In this document: one piece after another, positions 45,467 through 53,844 of the stretch
How the letters are laid out: each line of letters opens with the position of its first letter
Numbering within the stretch: position 1 is the first letter of the stretch
Origin: Halorhodospira abdelmalekii
GTDB lineage: Bacteria; Pseudomonadota; Gammaproteobacteria; Nitrococcales; Halorhodospiraceae
Assembly (NCBI RefSeq): GCF_016583625.1
Contig: NZ_NRRN01000006.1
Span: 1-64,000 of the forward strand
Reading direction: 5' to 3'
DNA: 64,000 nt
The notes under the pieces: generated by a model
The model's database searches: none
Told to the model about the DNA's origin: nothing
Seen by the model: only the letters and a program-made list of their open reading frames with translations
Made by a program: the position numbers and the translations under genes

Positions 45467-45480
45467 TTGATTGTAATCAA
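45467..45480. promoter_or_regulatory. Perfect FNR box upstream of fnr
   Basis: TTGAT-TGTA-ATCAA exactly matches the FNR consensus, and the palindrome extends to ACTTGAT/ATCAAGT (45465-45482). It is centred about 40 bp upstream of the fnr start and overlaps the 3' end of purC. This suggests that fnr is autoregulated, or that an FNR-type protein uses the site. Confidence 0.85.
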
Positions 45481-46382
45481 GTTTGCTCCTTTAGCAAACG
45501 CCGCTCCGCTTCGCGGTATTTGGCCGCGGTGCGGGCGATGACCTCGGCGCTCAGGTGGGGTGGCGGCGACTGCTTATCCCAGCCCAACGCCTCAAGGTGA
45601 TCCCGAATGTACTGTTTATCGAACGCCGGCGGAGTGCTCCCAGGGCGCCACTCAGCGGCGGGCCAGAAGCGGGCGGAATCCGGAGTCAGCAGTTCGTCGA
45701 TGACGATCAGCTCGCCCTCTGCGGTGAGCCCAAACTCAAGCTTGGTATCGGCAATGATCAGGCCGCAGCGCTCCGCGTGCGCGTTTGCGGCGCGGTAGAT
45801 CGTCAAGGCGGTCTCGCGGACACGCTCGGCGAGGGCTGGGCCGATGCGCTCGGCGGTCTCAGCGAAGGTCAGCGGCTCGTCGTGCTCGCCGACGGTGGCC
45901 TTGGTGCTCGGGGTGAAGATCGGCTCGGGGAGTTGTGCTGAGCGCTCAAGCCCCGCTGGCAGGCGGACCCCAGAGACGGTGCCGGTGCGTTGATACGATT
46001 GCCAGCCGGAGCCAGCCAAATAGCCACGGACGATCGCCTCGATCGGCAGCGGCTGTAGGCGGCGCACCACGACGGCGCGCTCGCCGACCTGAGCGGCGTC
46101 AGCGGCACTGAGCACTTCGTGCGGTGCGGTATCGAGCAAGTGGTTGCGGGCGATCTCGGCGGTCTTGCGAAACCAGAAGTTGGAGACCCGTGTGAGCACC
46201 TCCCCCTTGCCGGGGATCGGGTCGGGCAGGACGACGTCGAAGGCCGAAAGTCGGTCGGTGGCAACGATCAACAGACGCTCTTCGTCGACCGCATAGATAT
46301 CGCGCACCTTGCCGCTATGCAGCAACGGCAGGCTCTCGAGGTGGCTGCTATGGAGGGCAGTGGGAAGATTCGGTTCGCTCAT
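45477..46382 (-). CDS. purC: SAICAR synthetase
   Basis: A 301-residue phosphoribosylaminoimidazole-succinocarboxamide synthase of purine synthesis, of the longer type found in eukaryotes and some bacteria. HSGKVRDIYAVDEERLLIVATDRLSAFD, quoted in part as GKVRDIYAVDEE, starts the SAICAR fold. VVRRLQPLPIEAIVRGYLAG, IIADTKLEFG and IDELLTPDSARFWP are conserved. The stop overlaps the FNR box in front of fnr. It is divergent from djlA, with 46383-46699 between them. Confidence 0.93.
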   Translation of the reverse strand: MSEPNLPTALHSSHLESLPLLHSGKVRDIYAVDEERLLIVATDRLSAFDVVLPDPIPGKGEVLTRVSNFWFRKTAEIARNHLLDTAPHEVLSAADAAQVGERAVVVRRLQPLPIEAIVRGYLAGSGWQSYQRTGTVSGVRLPAGLERSAQLPEPIFTPSTKATVGEHDEPLTFAETAERIGPALAERVRETALTIYRAANAHAERCGLIIADTKLEFGLTAEGELIVIDELLTPDSARFWPAAEWRPGSTPPAFDKQYIRDHLEALGWDKQSPPPHLSAEVIARTAAKYREAERRLLKEQT

Positions 46383-46699
46383 CTCATCAGTGCTCTTACG
46401 GTGGGCTCTTCTGCTATGGTCGATGTTGCCGGTGTGATGCCGGTGAGTGGCCCGGGGTGCGGCGGGTTGTCGAAGAATGACCCTATATGGGAATGGTACT
46501 AAAACGTCGCCGCTGTGTAATTAATCCCGGCGTCCGAGGGTGCGCCCGGGTGCGTTAGTATGCTGCTGCGTCGCGTCATCCGGGTGCGATTAAGCCGCTT
46601 CTCGGGTATCCTTGGTGCCTTCGTTTGTGGGTGGTTCTCTGGCGGTTGTCCCCGCCGGAGGATGGAGTGCTAACCGAAGTGGCACCAGGACTGCGGTGC

Positions 46700-47518
46700 A
46701 TGCAGCCGTATCGAATTGTAGAACGCTGGCTGGGTCGACTGCTCGGGGCTTTGGGTGGCGGGCTGATTGCTGCGCCGCTCGGGGTCGCCGTGCCGTTCGG
46801 CGTGCTCAGCGGTTTCCTGCTTGGCTTCGGTCTCGATCAGTGGGTACGGGTAACGCAGAGCGTTGGCTTGGTTTGGAGTGGTTGCGGCCTGAATGCGGCG
46901 CAGCGGGTCTACATCGGTGCTACGGCTCTGGTGATGGGCTACGTTGCGAAATACGACGGGCGGGTGAGCGAGGCGGAGGTCGCCGCCGCGCGCCGCGTGC
47001 TCAACGAATTGCCCCTCGATGAATGCGGCCGCAAGCGCGCGATCGTGGTCTTTAATCGGGGCAAGGATCCGGCGGCGCCGCTGCGTGTGGTGTTGTGGCT
47101 GTTGCGCTGGGTCGGTCGCAGCCGCCCGGAAGAGCTGGCGCGTTTTCTCGACTTCCAACTGCGCGTCGCCGCTGCCGATGGCCTGCCGGATGCCGCACGC
47201 GAGCGGTTACTGCGCTGGATCTGGCGCCAGGCCGGGGTCTCCGTGGTCGATCTCGATGCCCGTCTTGATGGGCTGCGACGTGGCAAGCTGAATCGCACGG
47301 TGCGTCCAACGATCGATCACGCCTACCGGCTTTTAGGGGTTGGTCGCAATGCTTCGCCCGAGCAGGTGCGCAAGGCGTATCGGCGCGCGATCAGTCGTAG
47401 CCACCCGGATCGCCTCGTCGGGCGCGGGCTCTCCGAGCAAGAGATCGAGGCCGCTGGTGAGCGTACGCGGCAGATTCGCGCTGCCTACGAGGCAATCCGC
47501 GAGGTTCGAGGGATGTAG
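46700..47518 (+). CDS. djlA: DjlA-like membrane-anchored co-chaperone
   Basis: A 272-residue DnaK co-chaperone. A single N-terminal transmembrane helix (residues 15-45, GALGGGLIAAPLGVAVPFGV), a TerB-like middle domain (about 60-190) and a C-terminal J domain with the HPD triad in SRSHPDRLVG. E. coli DjlA has the same order. ATG 46700 is preferred from its resemblance to DjlA starts; GTG 46667 with GGAGGATGGA is an alternative. It lies 103 bp upstream of the macrodomain gene. Confidence 0.82.
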   Translation: MQPYRIVERWLGRLLGALGGGLIAAPLGVAVPFGVLSGFLLGFGLDQWVRVTQSVGLVWSGCGLNAAQRVYIGATALVMGYVAKYDGRVSEAEVAAARRVLNELPLDECGRKRAIVVFNRGKDPAAPLRVVLWLLRWVGRSRPEELARFLDFQLRVAAADGLPDAARERLLRWIWRQAGVSVVDLDARLDGLRRGKLNRTVRPTIDHAYRLLGVGRNASPEQVRKAYRRAISRSHPDRLVGRGLSEQEIEAAGERTRQIRAAYEAIREVRGM

Positions 47519-47621
47519 TCGAGACGAGCCGAGAGGCCAAAAGAGAGAAAAGCAACCGGTAGCCTGGTGGCAAGCACCGATGGCACCGCGCAATCGAGCA
47601 CGAGGAAGAGGATCAAGAGCC

Positions 47622-48170
47622 ATGCAAGCGCAATTCGCTGCAGTGACTGTCGAGCTTGAAGTCGGTGATATCGCCGCGCAGCACGAGTGTGATGCGGTTG
47701 TAAACGCCGCCAACGCCGAGCTACAGCCTGGGAGCGGCGTCGCCGGGGCGATTCACGAGGCCGCTGGCCCGGAATTGGCGCAGGCGTGTCAGCCGTTGGC
47801 ACCGCTTGAGCCCGGGCAGGCGGTGATTACCGACGCGTACAACCTGCCCAATCGGCACGTCATCCACTGCCTCGGGCCGGTCTTCGGGGTCGATGAGCCT
47901 TCCGACGAGCTGCTCGCCGCCTGCTATCGCGAAGCGCTGCGCTTGGCCGAGGAGCAGCAACTCGCTTCGATCGCCTTCCCGTCGATCTCGACCGGGGCTT
48001 TCTGCTACCCCATGGTGCAGGCCGCCGAGGTAGCGCTGACGACGATTGCCGAAACGGCATCGCAGCTCCAGCACATCAAACGGGTGCGCTTGGTGTTGCC
48101 GAACGAGCGGGCGCTGCAGGCGCATGAACGCGCCCTTGAAGCGCTGCTTGAGGGTGAGGAGGAGGCATGA
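47622..48170 (+). CDS. Macrodomain protein (ADP-ribosyl/O-acetyl-ADP-ribose hydrolase type)
   Basis: A 182-residue macrodomain of the YmdB/MacroD type. DAVVNAANAELQPGSGVAGAI holds the ADP-ribose contacts (shortened here to VVNAANAELQPGSGVAGAI), HCLGPVF follows and FPSISTGAFCYPM is the diphosphate loop. Such proteins remove O-acetyl from OAADPr or ADP-ribose from Asp/Glu. The substrate here is not known. ATG 47622 is preceded by GAGGAAGAGG. The stop overlaps the next gene's ATG by 4 bp, so translation is coupled to an M20 peptidase. Confidence 0.88.
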   Translation: MQAQFAAVTVELEVGDIAAQHECDAVVNAANAELQPGSGVAGAIHEAAGPELAQACQPLAPLEPGQAVITDAYNLPNRHVIHCLGPVFGVDEPSDELLAACYREALRLAEEQQLASIAFPSISTGAFCYPMVQAAEVALTTIAETASQLQHIKRVRLVLPNERALQAHERALEALLEGEEEA

Positions 48171-49612
48171 GCGTCGCCCTTGCCTGGCCGCACTTGCAGC
48201 AGCGCTGGCAGGCCGAGGTCTTGCCGGCGCTTGAAGCCTTTGTGCAGATCCCGGCAAAATCCCCCCACTTCGACCCCGACTGGCAAGAGAACGGCCATCT
48301 TGAGGCCGCCTTGGAGCTTGGGGCGCAGTTCTGTCGAGATCACTTGCCTGACGCCGCCGTCGAGATCGTGCGCGAGCCCGGGCGCACCCCGCTGCTCTTC
48401 GTCGAGGCGCCGGCTTCTCCCGGCAACGGGGACGGTGAGTCAGCGCTAGCGGCGGCGGGTACGGCGCTGATCTACGGCCACTTCGATAAACAGCCGGAGA
48501 ACAGTGGCTGGTCGAGCGGGTTGGCGCCGTGGCAGCCGGTGATCCGCGACGGTAAGCTCTACGGCCGTGGCGCGGTTGACGATGGCTACGCGCTCTTCTC
48601 CGCAGTGCTCGCCTTAGCCGCTCTGCGCGAGAGTGGGCAGCCGACCCCGCGTACGCTCTTTCTGATCGAGACGTGTGAGGAGAGCGGCAGTTACGACTTG
48701 CCGGCCTACCTCGATCGGCTCGCAGAGCGAATCGGCGCGGTCGATCTGGTGGTCTGTCCCGATGCCGGTTGTGGCACTTACGATCGGCTCTGGTGCACGA
48801 CCTCGCTGCGCGGCATGATCACTGGCACGCTGCGGGTCGATGTGCTGCACGAGGGCGTTCACTCCGGCGATGCCGGCGGGGTGGTGCCGTCGAGTTTTCG
48901 GATCCTACGCAGTCTGCTTTCGCGCCTGGAGGACGAAGCGAGCGGCGAGATCTTGCCGGAGCTCTGTCGCGTGTCGATCCCCGAGCAGTGTCGTGAGCAG
49001 GCAGAGCACGCCGCGACGGTGCTCGGCGGCGCGATCCGCGAGCGTTATCCCTTCTTGGAGGGCGTGCGGCCGCAAGTCGACGATCCGGCCGAGTTGCTGC
49101 TGGCGCGCAGTTGGCGGGCGGCGCTGGAGATTGTCGGTGCCGAGGGGCTGCCCCCGGTGGCCGCCGCCGGCAACGTCCTACGCCCCTTTAGTGCGTTGAA
49201 ACTGGCTCTGCGTCTGCCGCCGACGGCCGCCGCCGAGGCGGTCGCAACCGATCTGCAGCGGCTGTTGACCAGCGCTCCGCCTGCTAGCGCCCCGGTTGCT
49301 TTTGAGCTGGAGGCCGTGGCTGACGGCTGGGCGGCACCGGCGACTGCGCCGTGGCTCAGCGCGGCCTTGGAGCGGGCCGGAGCCAGCTACTTTGGGGCTG
49401 CCCCGGTGCTGATGGGCGAGGGGGGTACGATCCCCCTGATGGCTTGGCTGCAGGCGCGTTTTCCGCAAGCGCAATTCTTGGTCACTGGAGTGGCTGGTCC
49501 TGGGTCAAACGCCCACGGCCCCGATGAGTTTCTTCACCTGGATGCAGCGCAGCGGGTGACCGGCTGCCTGGCCGAGGCGCTGGCAGCGCTAGCGCAGCAG
49601 CATGTTCGATAA
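48167..49612 (+). CDS. M20-family metallopeptidase
   Basis: A 481-residue zinc-dependent peptidase or amidohydrolase (ArgE/DapE/dipeptidase clan). IYGHFDKQPENSGW has the first metal His and Asp-Lys-Gln, YGRGAVDDGYALF the bridging Asp, and ETCEESGSYDLP the catalytic Glu and metal ligand. The partner His lies in GPGSNAHGPDE near the C-terminus. The lid domain spans about residues 190-320. Probably a di- or oligopeptide hydrolase. Coupled to the macrodomain gene. Confidence 0.88.
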   Translation: MSVALAWPHLQQRWQAEVLPALEAFVQIPAKSPHFDPDWQENGHLEAALELGAQFCRDHLPDAAVEIVREPGRTPLLFVEAPASPGNGDGESALAAAGTALIYGHFDKQPENSGWSSGLAPWQPVIRDGKLYGRGAVDDGYALFSAVLALAALRESGQPTPRTLFLIETCEESGSYDLPAYLDRLAERIGAVDLVVCPDAGCGTYDRLWCTTSLRGMITGTLRVDVLHEGVHSGDAGGVVPSSFRILRSLLSRLEDEASGEILPELCRVSIPEQCREQAEHAATVLGGAIRERYPFLEGVRPQVDDPAELLLARSWRAALEIVGAEGLPPVAAAGNVLRPFSALKLALRLPPTAAAEAVATDLQRLLTSAPPASAPVAFELEAVADGWAAPATAPWLSAALERAGASYFGAAPVLMGEGGTIPLMAWLQARFPQAQFLVTGVAGPGSNAHGPDEFLHLDAAQRVTGCLAEALAALAQQHVR

Positions 49613-49642
49613 GGGGACCGATAATGTTCGATAAGGGGACGG
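49602..49642. repeat. 22-bp tandem duplication at the M20 stop
   Basis: ATGTTCGATAAGGGGACCG (49602-49620) recurs as ATGTTCGATAAGGGGACGG (49624-49642). The first copy runs through the M20 stop (CGATAA); the second supplies the ATG of the next gene. It ends in the palindrome annotated separately. Confidence 0.8.
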
Positions 49643-52600
49643 ATTTAAAATCTGTCCCCTTTGGCCCAGCCCTGACCTGGCTGATTGCACTCATCACACT
49701 GACGATCGTGGCGGCTGCAGCGCCACCGACGTCCGCCTCGCCGCCGACACCGGAGTCGACCGCAGCGACGGCTTCGGTGACGGCCGAGGCAACGGTCGAA
49801 GAGGCGATCGCGGCAGCCCCCGCGCAGCTGACACCACTCCTCGAGGCGATCGACGCCACCGCCGCTGAGCAGTGGCTCGCAGCCAGCCGTGCCGAGGCGT
49901 GGGAGCGGCGCGCTACCGATGAGACCCGTGATGAGGACGAGCGTACCCTGTGGCAACGGGCGTACGAGGTCGAGGTGGCGGGCGCCGAACGGCTGCACGG
50001 CGCCCTGGAGCGGGTGGCAGTGGCGCGCGAGCTGCCCGCGCGGCTGAGCGATCTTGAGCAGCGCTGGACGGCCCTGCCCGAGATCGGGCGGCTAACGAGC
50101 GATGAGCCGACCTTTGGTGCCGTCGAACAGGCGGTGCGCGAGGTGGAGCAGCGGCGCCGTCAGGTCAGCAGTGAGCTGGAGCAGCGGCGGGCGACCCTGG
50201 CTCGGCTTGAGGAGCAGAGCCGGGGACAGACCGAGACGCTGGAGCGGTTGCGCCGCGAGCGCACCGAGGCATTGGAGACGCTGCCTCCTATCGCCGCCGA
50301 TCCAGAGCATGCAGAGGCGAGCGAGGCCGTGCGCCTGGCCATCGAGCGGCGTGCCGATGCCCGCATCCTCGCCGCGCAGCTCGATCAGCAGACGCTGGCG
50401 CCCCGCATTACCGTGCTGCGGCTTGAAAGCCGCGTCCTGGCCGCCAAATTCGAGCACTTGCGCGCTCCGCTGCTTGCCCTTGAGCAGCGTTTGGAGGCGC
50501 TAGCCAGTGAGGAGTTGCGCGCCCTCCAAGCCGATCTGCAGCGCCTGCTCGAGCGCGAGCCACAGCTCACCGAACGCTTCCCCGGTCCCCTCCAAGAGTT
50601 GCGTCGGCATCTCGATGAGAGTGCACAGCTGCAGGCGCGCATCCGCGAGCTGCAGGCCAAGCGCGAGCACTACCTGCAGGTCGAGCAGGATCTTGGTCAG
50701 ACCCTGATCAATGTCCGTGAGCGCTTGGAAGTCAGTGGTCTGACCGAGGCTCTGGGGGGGCTCTTTATCGAAGAGCAGCGGCGTCTGCGGCAGTTTGATC
50801 GGGCGCGCTTTATGGTGCGGCAGCTAGAGCGCGAACTGGCACAGTCACGGTTGCGCCAGATCACCCTGCGCGAGCAGTTGGCGCAGTTGCCGGTCGTGGC
50901 CGAGACCGCCGCCGATGATCCGGCAGCAGGCGAATTGTTGCGGTTGCGTCGGCAAGTCTTGGCGACTCAGCTGCAGGCCGAGGAGCTCCTAGCCGAGCAG
51001 TTGCGACAGAGTGGCCTGCCGCTGCGCGAGGTCGCACGCTTGGTCGATGAACTCGATCAGGTGCTGCGCGAGACGCTGCTGTGGTGGCCGAGCCACGCCG
51101 CGGTCGGCTTGGACTGGATCGCCCGGGTGCCGGCGGCGAGTGGTGCGTTGCTGGAGCCCGCCGCGTGGGTCGAGTTGCGTGATGCCCTCTACGTAGTCTC
51201 CGTCGGGTCCCCTCTGCCGCTTGGGTTGTCGGTCCTCGCTGCGCTGCTGATCTATCTATGGGGACGGCGGGGGCGTGAGCAGCTGCCGGCGTTGGCGCAG
51301 CGCACCCGGCACCGCTTCACCGACAATATGAAGCTGACCTTCCAAGCGCTCGGCTGGAGCCTGCTGCGGGTCTTGCCGGTGCCGCTGATCTTGGCAGTGA
51401 CGGCGTGGCGGCTGCAGCAGTTGCCCGACGCCGGATTCAGTGTCGAGATCTTGGCAACCCTGCTCTTTAGTGCCTCGCTGTGGTGGTTGGCCGGTCACTT
51501 CCTGCTGGTGCTGACCCGGCGCGATGGGGTCGGTACCGTGCATCTGCGTTGGCATCCAGAGTGGGTGCAGCGGCTGCGCCGCCATCTGTCGTGGTATCTG
51601 CCGTTGCAGCTGCTCTTGATCCTGCTGCTCGGTCTGACCTTCGGCCATCCGAGTGAGTTGGTGGCCGATATCTATGGGCGGGTCGCCTTGCTCGCATCGA
51701 TCGCCTGTACGGCGACCTTGGGCTGGCTGCTGCTTGCGCCCTTCGTCGATACTGAGCACCCACCGCTGCTGGAGCGACGGCGGCGCTGGCTGCACGTTGG
51801 GTTCATGGCGGCGGCCGGGGTGTTGGTGCTGCTCGCTTTGGCCGGGTACCTGCTGACCGTCAGTGAGGTCATGGCGCGCCTGATCGACACTCTCGCTATT
51901 CTCGGTGCGGTCTATCTTGGGTATGGCTTGGCGCTGCGTGCCTTGATGCTCAGCGAAGCGCGGCTGCGGCTGCGGCAGTTGCGCGAGCAGCGCGCCGCGG
52001 CGGCCGCGAGTGGTGCTGCGGCGGCCAGTGGCCCCGACGGTGGGGTCGAGATCAGCGAGCCGCAACTGGATCTGGAGGATATCAATCAGCAGACGCGCAG
52101 CCTGGTGCGGGTTACCGCCGGCGGAGCCATCGTGATTGGCCTCTTCTGGGCGTGGGCCGATATCTTGCCAGCGCTGGCGTGGCTCGATGGCGTCACCCTC
52201 TGGACGCGCACGGTAACCGTCGGCGAGGCCGAGGTACTGAGCCGGGTTAGCCTGCAAGATCTCTTGCTGGCGCTGCTGCTCGGGGTGATCTTTACCCTGG
52301 CTACGCGCAACCTGCCTGGGCTGGTCGAGATCGTGCTGGCGCGCAGTACCCAGATGGATGCCGCCGGACGCTATACGGTGACGATGCTGCTGCGCTACGT
52401 CTTGGCGGTGGTGGCTGTCGTCGTCGTCTTCTCGCTGCTGGGACTGCGCTGGAGCGAGCTGCAGTGGATGGTGGCGGCATTGACCTTAGGCTTAGGGTTC
52501 GGCCTGCAGGAGGTCGTAGCGAACTTCGTCTCAGGGCTGATCGTCCTCTTCGAGCGCCCCGTCCGTGTCGGCGACACCATCACCATCGGCGAGTACAGTG

Positions 52601-53088
52601 GCACGGTCTCGCGCATCCGGACCCGGGCGACGACGATTGTCGATTGGGACAATCGCGAGATCGTGGTGCCGAATAAGAACTTCATCACCGAGCGGTTGAT
52701 CAACTGGACCCTCTCTGACACCACCACCCGCTTGACCATCCCGGTCGGTGTCAGTTACGACTCCGATGTCGACCGGGTGCGTGAGGTGCTACTGGAGGTT
52801 GCGCAGGCCAACGAACGGACCTTGGCAGAGCCGGCCCCGACCGTCTTCTTCCTGAGTTTTGGCGACAGCGCGCTGACCTTCGAGTTGCGGGTCTACGTCA
52901 GCGCCCTGGGCGATCGTCTGGTGACCGTCAGCGAACTGCACACGGCGATCATCAAGCGCTTCCGCGAGGAGGGGATCGAGATCGCCTATCCGCAGATGGA
53001 CCTGCACATCCGTGACGGACTGCCCGCAGCGCCTGGGTCTTGGTCGCCGCCCGAGGCGCCGCTACCTGGCGGTTCGCCGTCGCCCTAA
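49624..53088 (+). CDS. Large mechanosensitive channel of the MscK type
   Basis: A 1154-residue protein: signal peptide or TM at residues 14-32 (ALTWLIALITLTIVAAAA), a long periplasmic coiled-coil region (about 60-480, Glu/Leu/Arg-rich), around eleven TM helices (520-910), and a C-terminal MscS domain (LGLGFGLQEVVANFVSGLIV, FERPVRVGDTITIG, VSRIRTRATTIVDWDN, EIVVPNKNFI). MscK (KefA) protects against osmotic shock. The first residues come from the REP-like palindrome, so this start may be new, or the real start may be downstream. No other ATG or GTG is seen before residue 14. Confidence 0.85.
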   Translation: MFDKGTDLKSVPFGPALTWLIALITLTIVAAAAPPTSASPPTPESTAATASVTAEATVEEAIAAAPAQLTPLLEAIDATAAEQWLAASRAEAWERRATDETRDEDERTLWQRAYEVEVAGAERLHGALERVAVARELPARLSDLEQRWTALPEIGRLTSDEPTFGAVEQAVREVEQRRRQVSSELEQRRATLARLEEQSRGQTETLERLRRERTEALETLPPIAADPEHAEASEAVRLAIERRADARILAAQLDQQTLAPRITVLRLESRVLAAKFEHLRAPLLALEQRLEALASEELRALQADLQRLLEREPQLTERFPGPLQELRRHLDESAQLQARIRELQAKREHYLQVEQDLGQTLINVRERLEVSGLTEALGGLFIEEQRRLRQFDRARFMVRQLERELAQSRLRQITLREQLAQLPVVAETAADDPAAGELLRLRRQVLATQLQAEELLAEQLRQSGLPLREVARLVDELDQVLRETLLWWPSHAAVGLDWIARVPAASGALLEPAAWVELRDALYVVSVGSPLPLGLSVLAALLIYLWGRRGREQLPALAQRTRHRFTDNMKLTFQALGWSLLRVLPVPLILAVTAWRLQQLPDAGFSVEILATLLFSASLWWLAGHFLLVLTRRDGVGTVHLRWHPEWVQRLRRHLSWYLPLQLLLILLLGLTFGHPSELVADIYGRVALLASIACTATLGWLLLAPFVDTEHPPLLERRRRWLHVGFMAAAGVLVLLALAGYLLTVSEVMARLIDTLAILGAVYLGYGLALRALMLSEARLRLRQLREQRAAAAASGAAAASGPDGGVEISEPQLDLEDINQQTRSLVRVTAGGAIVIGLFWAWADILPALAWLDGVTLWTRTVTVGEAEVLSRVSLQDLLLALLLGVIFTLATRNLPGLVEIVLARSTQMDAAGRYTVTMLLRYVLAVVAVVVVFSLLGLRWSELQWMVAALTLGLGFGLQEVVANFVSGLIVLFERPVRVGDTITIGEYSGTVSRIRTRATTIVDWDNREIVVPNKNFITERLINWTLSDTTTRLTIPVGVSYDSDVDRVREVLLEVAQANERTLAEPAPTVFFLSFGDSALTFELRVYVSALGDRLVTVSELHTAIIKRFREEGIEIAYPQMDLHIRDGLPAAPGSWSPPEAPLPGGSPSP
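49633..49661. repeat. REP-like palindrome at the start of the MscK-like gene
   Basis: AAGGGGAC and GTCCCCTT flank a central GGATTTAAAATCT. This inverted repeat resembles the GGGGACAGATTTAAAATC... elements common in gammaproteobacteria, which I recall as REP-like. It codes for KGTDLKSVPF when read through. Confidence 0.75.
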
Positions 53089-53136
53089 GGGGCGACGCAA
53101 TTGGTTAAGGGCGATAGACCAGAAAGCCGGAGGGAT

Positions 53137-53844
53137 TCAATCCCTTCGCACCGATGCATCGTGATTCCACCACGTCCAGTGACGCTGTGGGCTCTGCCAC
53201 GTCGCGCCGTAACGAAAGGCGAGGTACGCCTCCGGAGTGGCGGGAATAGGCAAGCTAAGTTCGTGCCAAGAGAGTCGTTCAAGCTGCGCGAAATAGTGCG
53301 CCGGGACGCTCGACTTGTAGACCACACCGAGTGGTTCACGCAGCCGATAGAGCGCTCCGAGTAGGGTGTCGTGGCAGCCGGCAGTGATGGATCGCCGCCG
53401 TACCGTACCGGTGAATTGTCCGCTGTAGCCCGTCAGGTATTCACCCCAGCGCAGCAGTCGCCACAGCTTACGGCGCAGCGGTCCCCGGTGGAGGTCGGGC
53501 AGCCGCGGATACATCACCAGCTCCTTTCGCCATAGGGGTGGGTCGCTGTTGACCCACTCGTAGCAGGCGAGGTCGAAATCGCGGCTAGAGCCATCACCAG
53601 GCAGCACTTTAAGGTTGCGACGGGTGCGCACCAGATGCGCGCCAAGCCGGTCCCGAATGTTCCAAAGTGCGGCGTGTGCAGCGTTGAGACCGGCTGCCGG
53701 TAGGGAGAGGTCGACGTCGCGGTCCCACGGCAACAGGCGCCCTTCGCGAACCAAGCCGAGCAGAGTGCCGTGGTCGATCCACCAGCGCACCCCCGCCTCA
53801 TCAAGCGCCTTCTGAATCAGCGACAAGCGGTAGAGATCATCCAT
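53137..53844 (-). CDS. LicD-like phosphotransferase
   Basis: A 235-residue protein of the LicD nucleotidyltransferase-fold superfamily, which adds phosphocholine or similar groups to glycans. HGTLLGLVREGRLLPWDRDVDL carries the conserved Gly-Thr-Leu and Asp-x-Asp metal motif (quoted short: GTLLGLVREGRLLPWDRD). The rest has several Trp-rich strands. Overlaps the next-upstream glycosyltransferase by 8 bp on the minus strand, so they are coupled. Confidence 0.72.
   Translation of the reverse strand: MDDLYRLSLIQKALDEAGVRWWIDHGTLLGLVREGRLLPWDRDVDLSLPAAGLNAAHAALWNIRDRLGAHLVRTRRNLKVLPGDGSSRDFDLACYEWVNSDPPLWRKELVMYPRLPDLHRGPLRRKLWRLLRWGEYLTGYSGQFTGTVRRRSITAGCHDTLLGALYRLREPLGVVYKSSVPAHYFAQLERLSWHELSLPIPATPEAYLAFRYGATWQSPQRHWTWWNHDASVRRD

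Noticed and set aside
51256-52257. 333-residue minus-strand frame inside the MscK-like gene
   Set aside because: Antisense shadow: rich in Gln/His/Arg, without a start signal or recognisable motifs.
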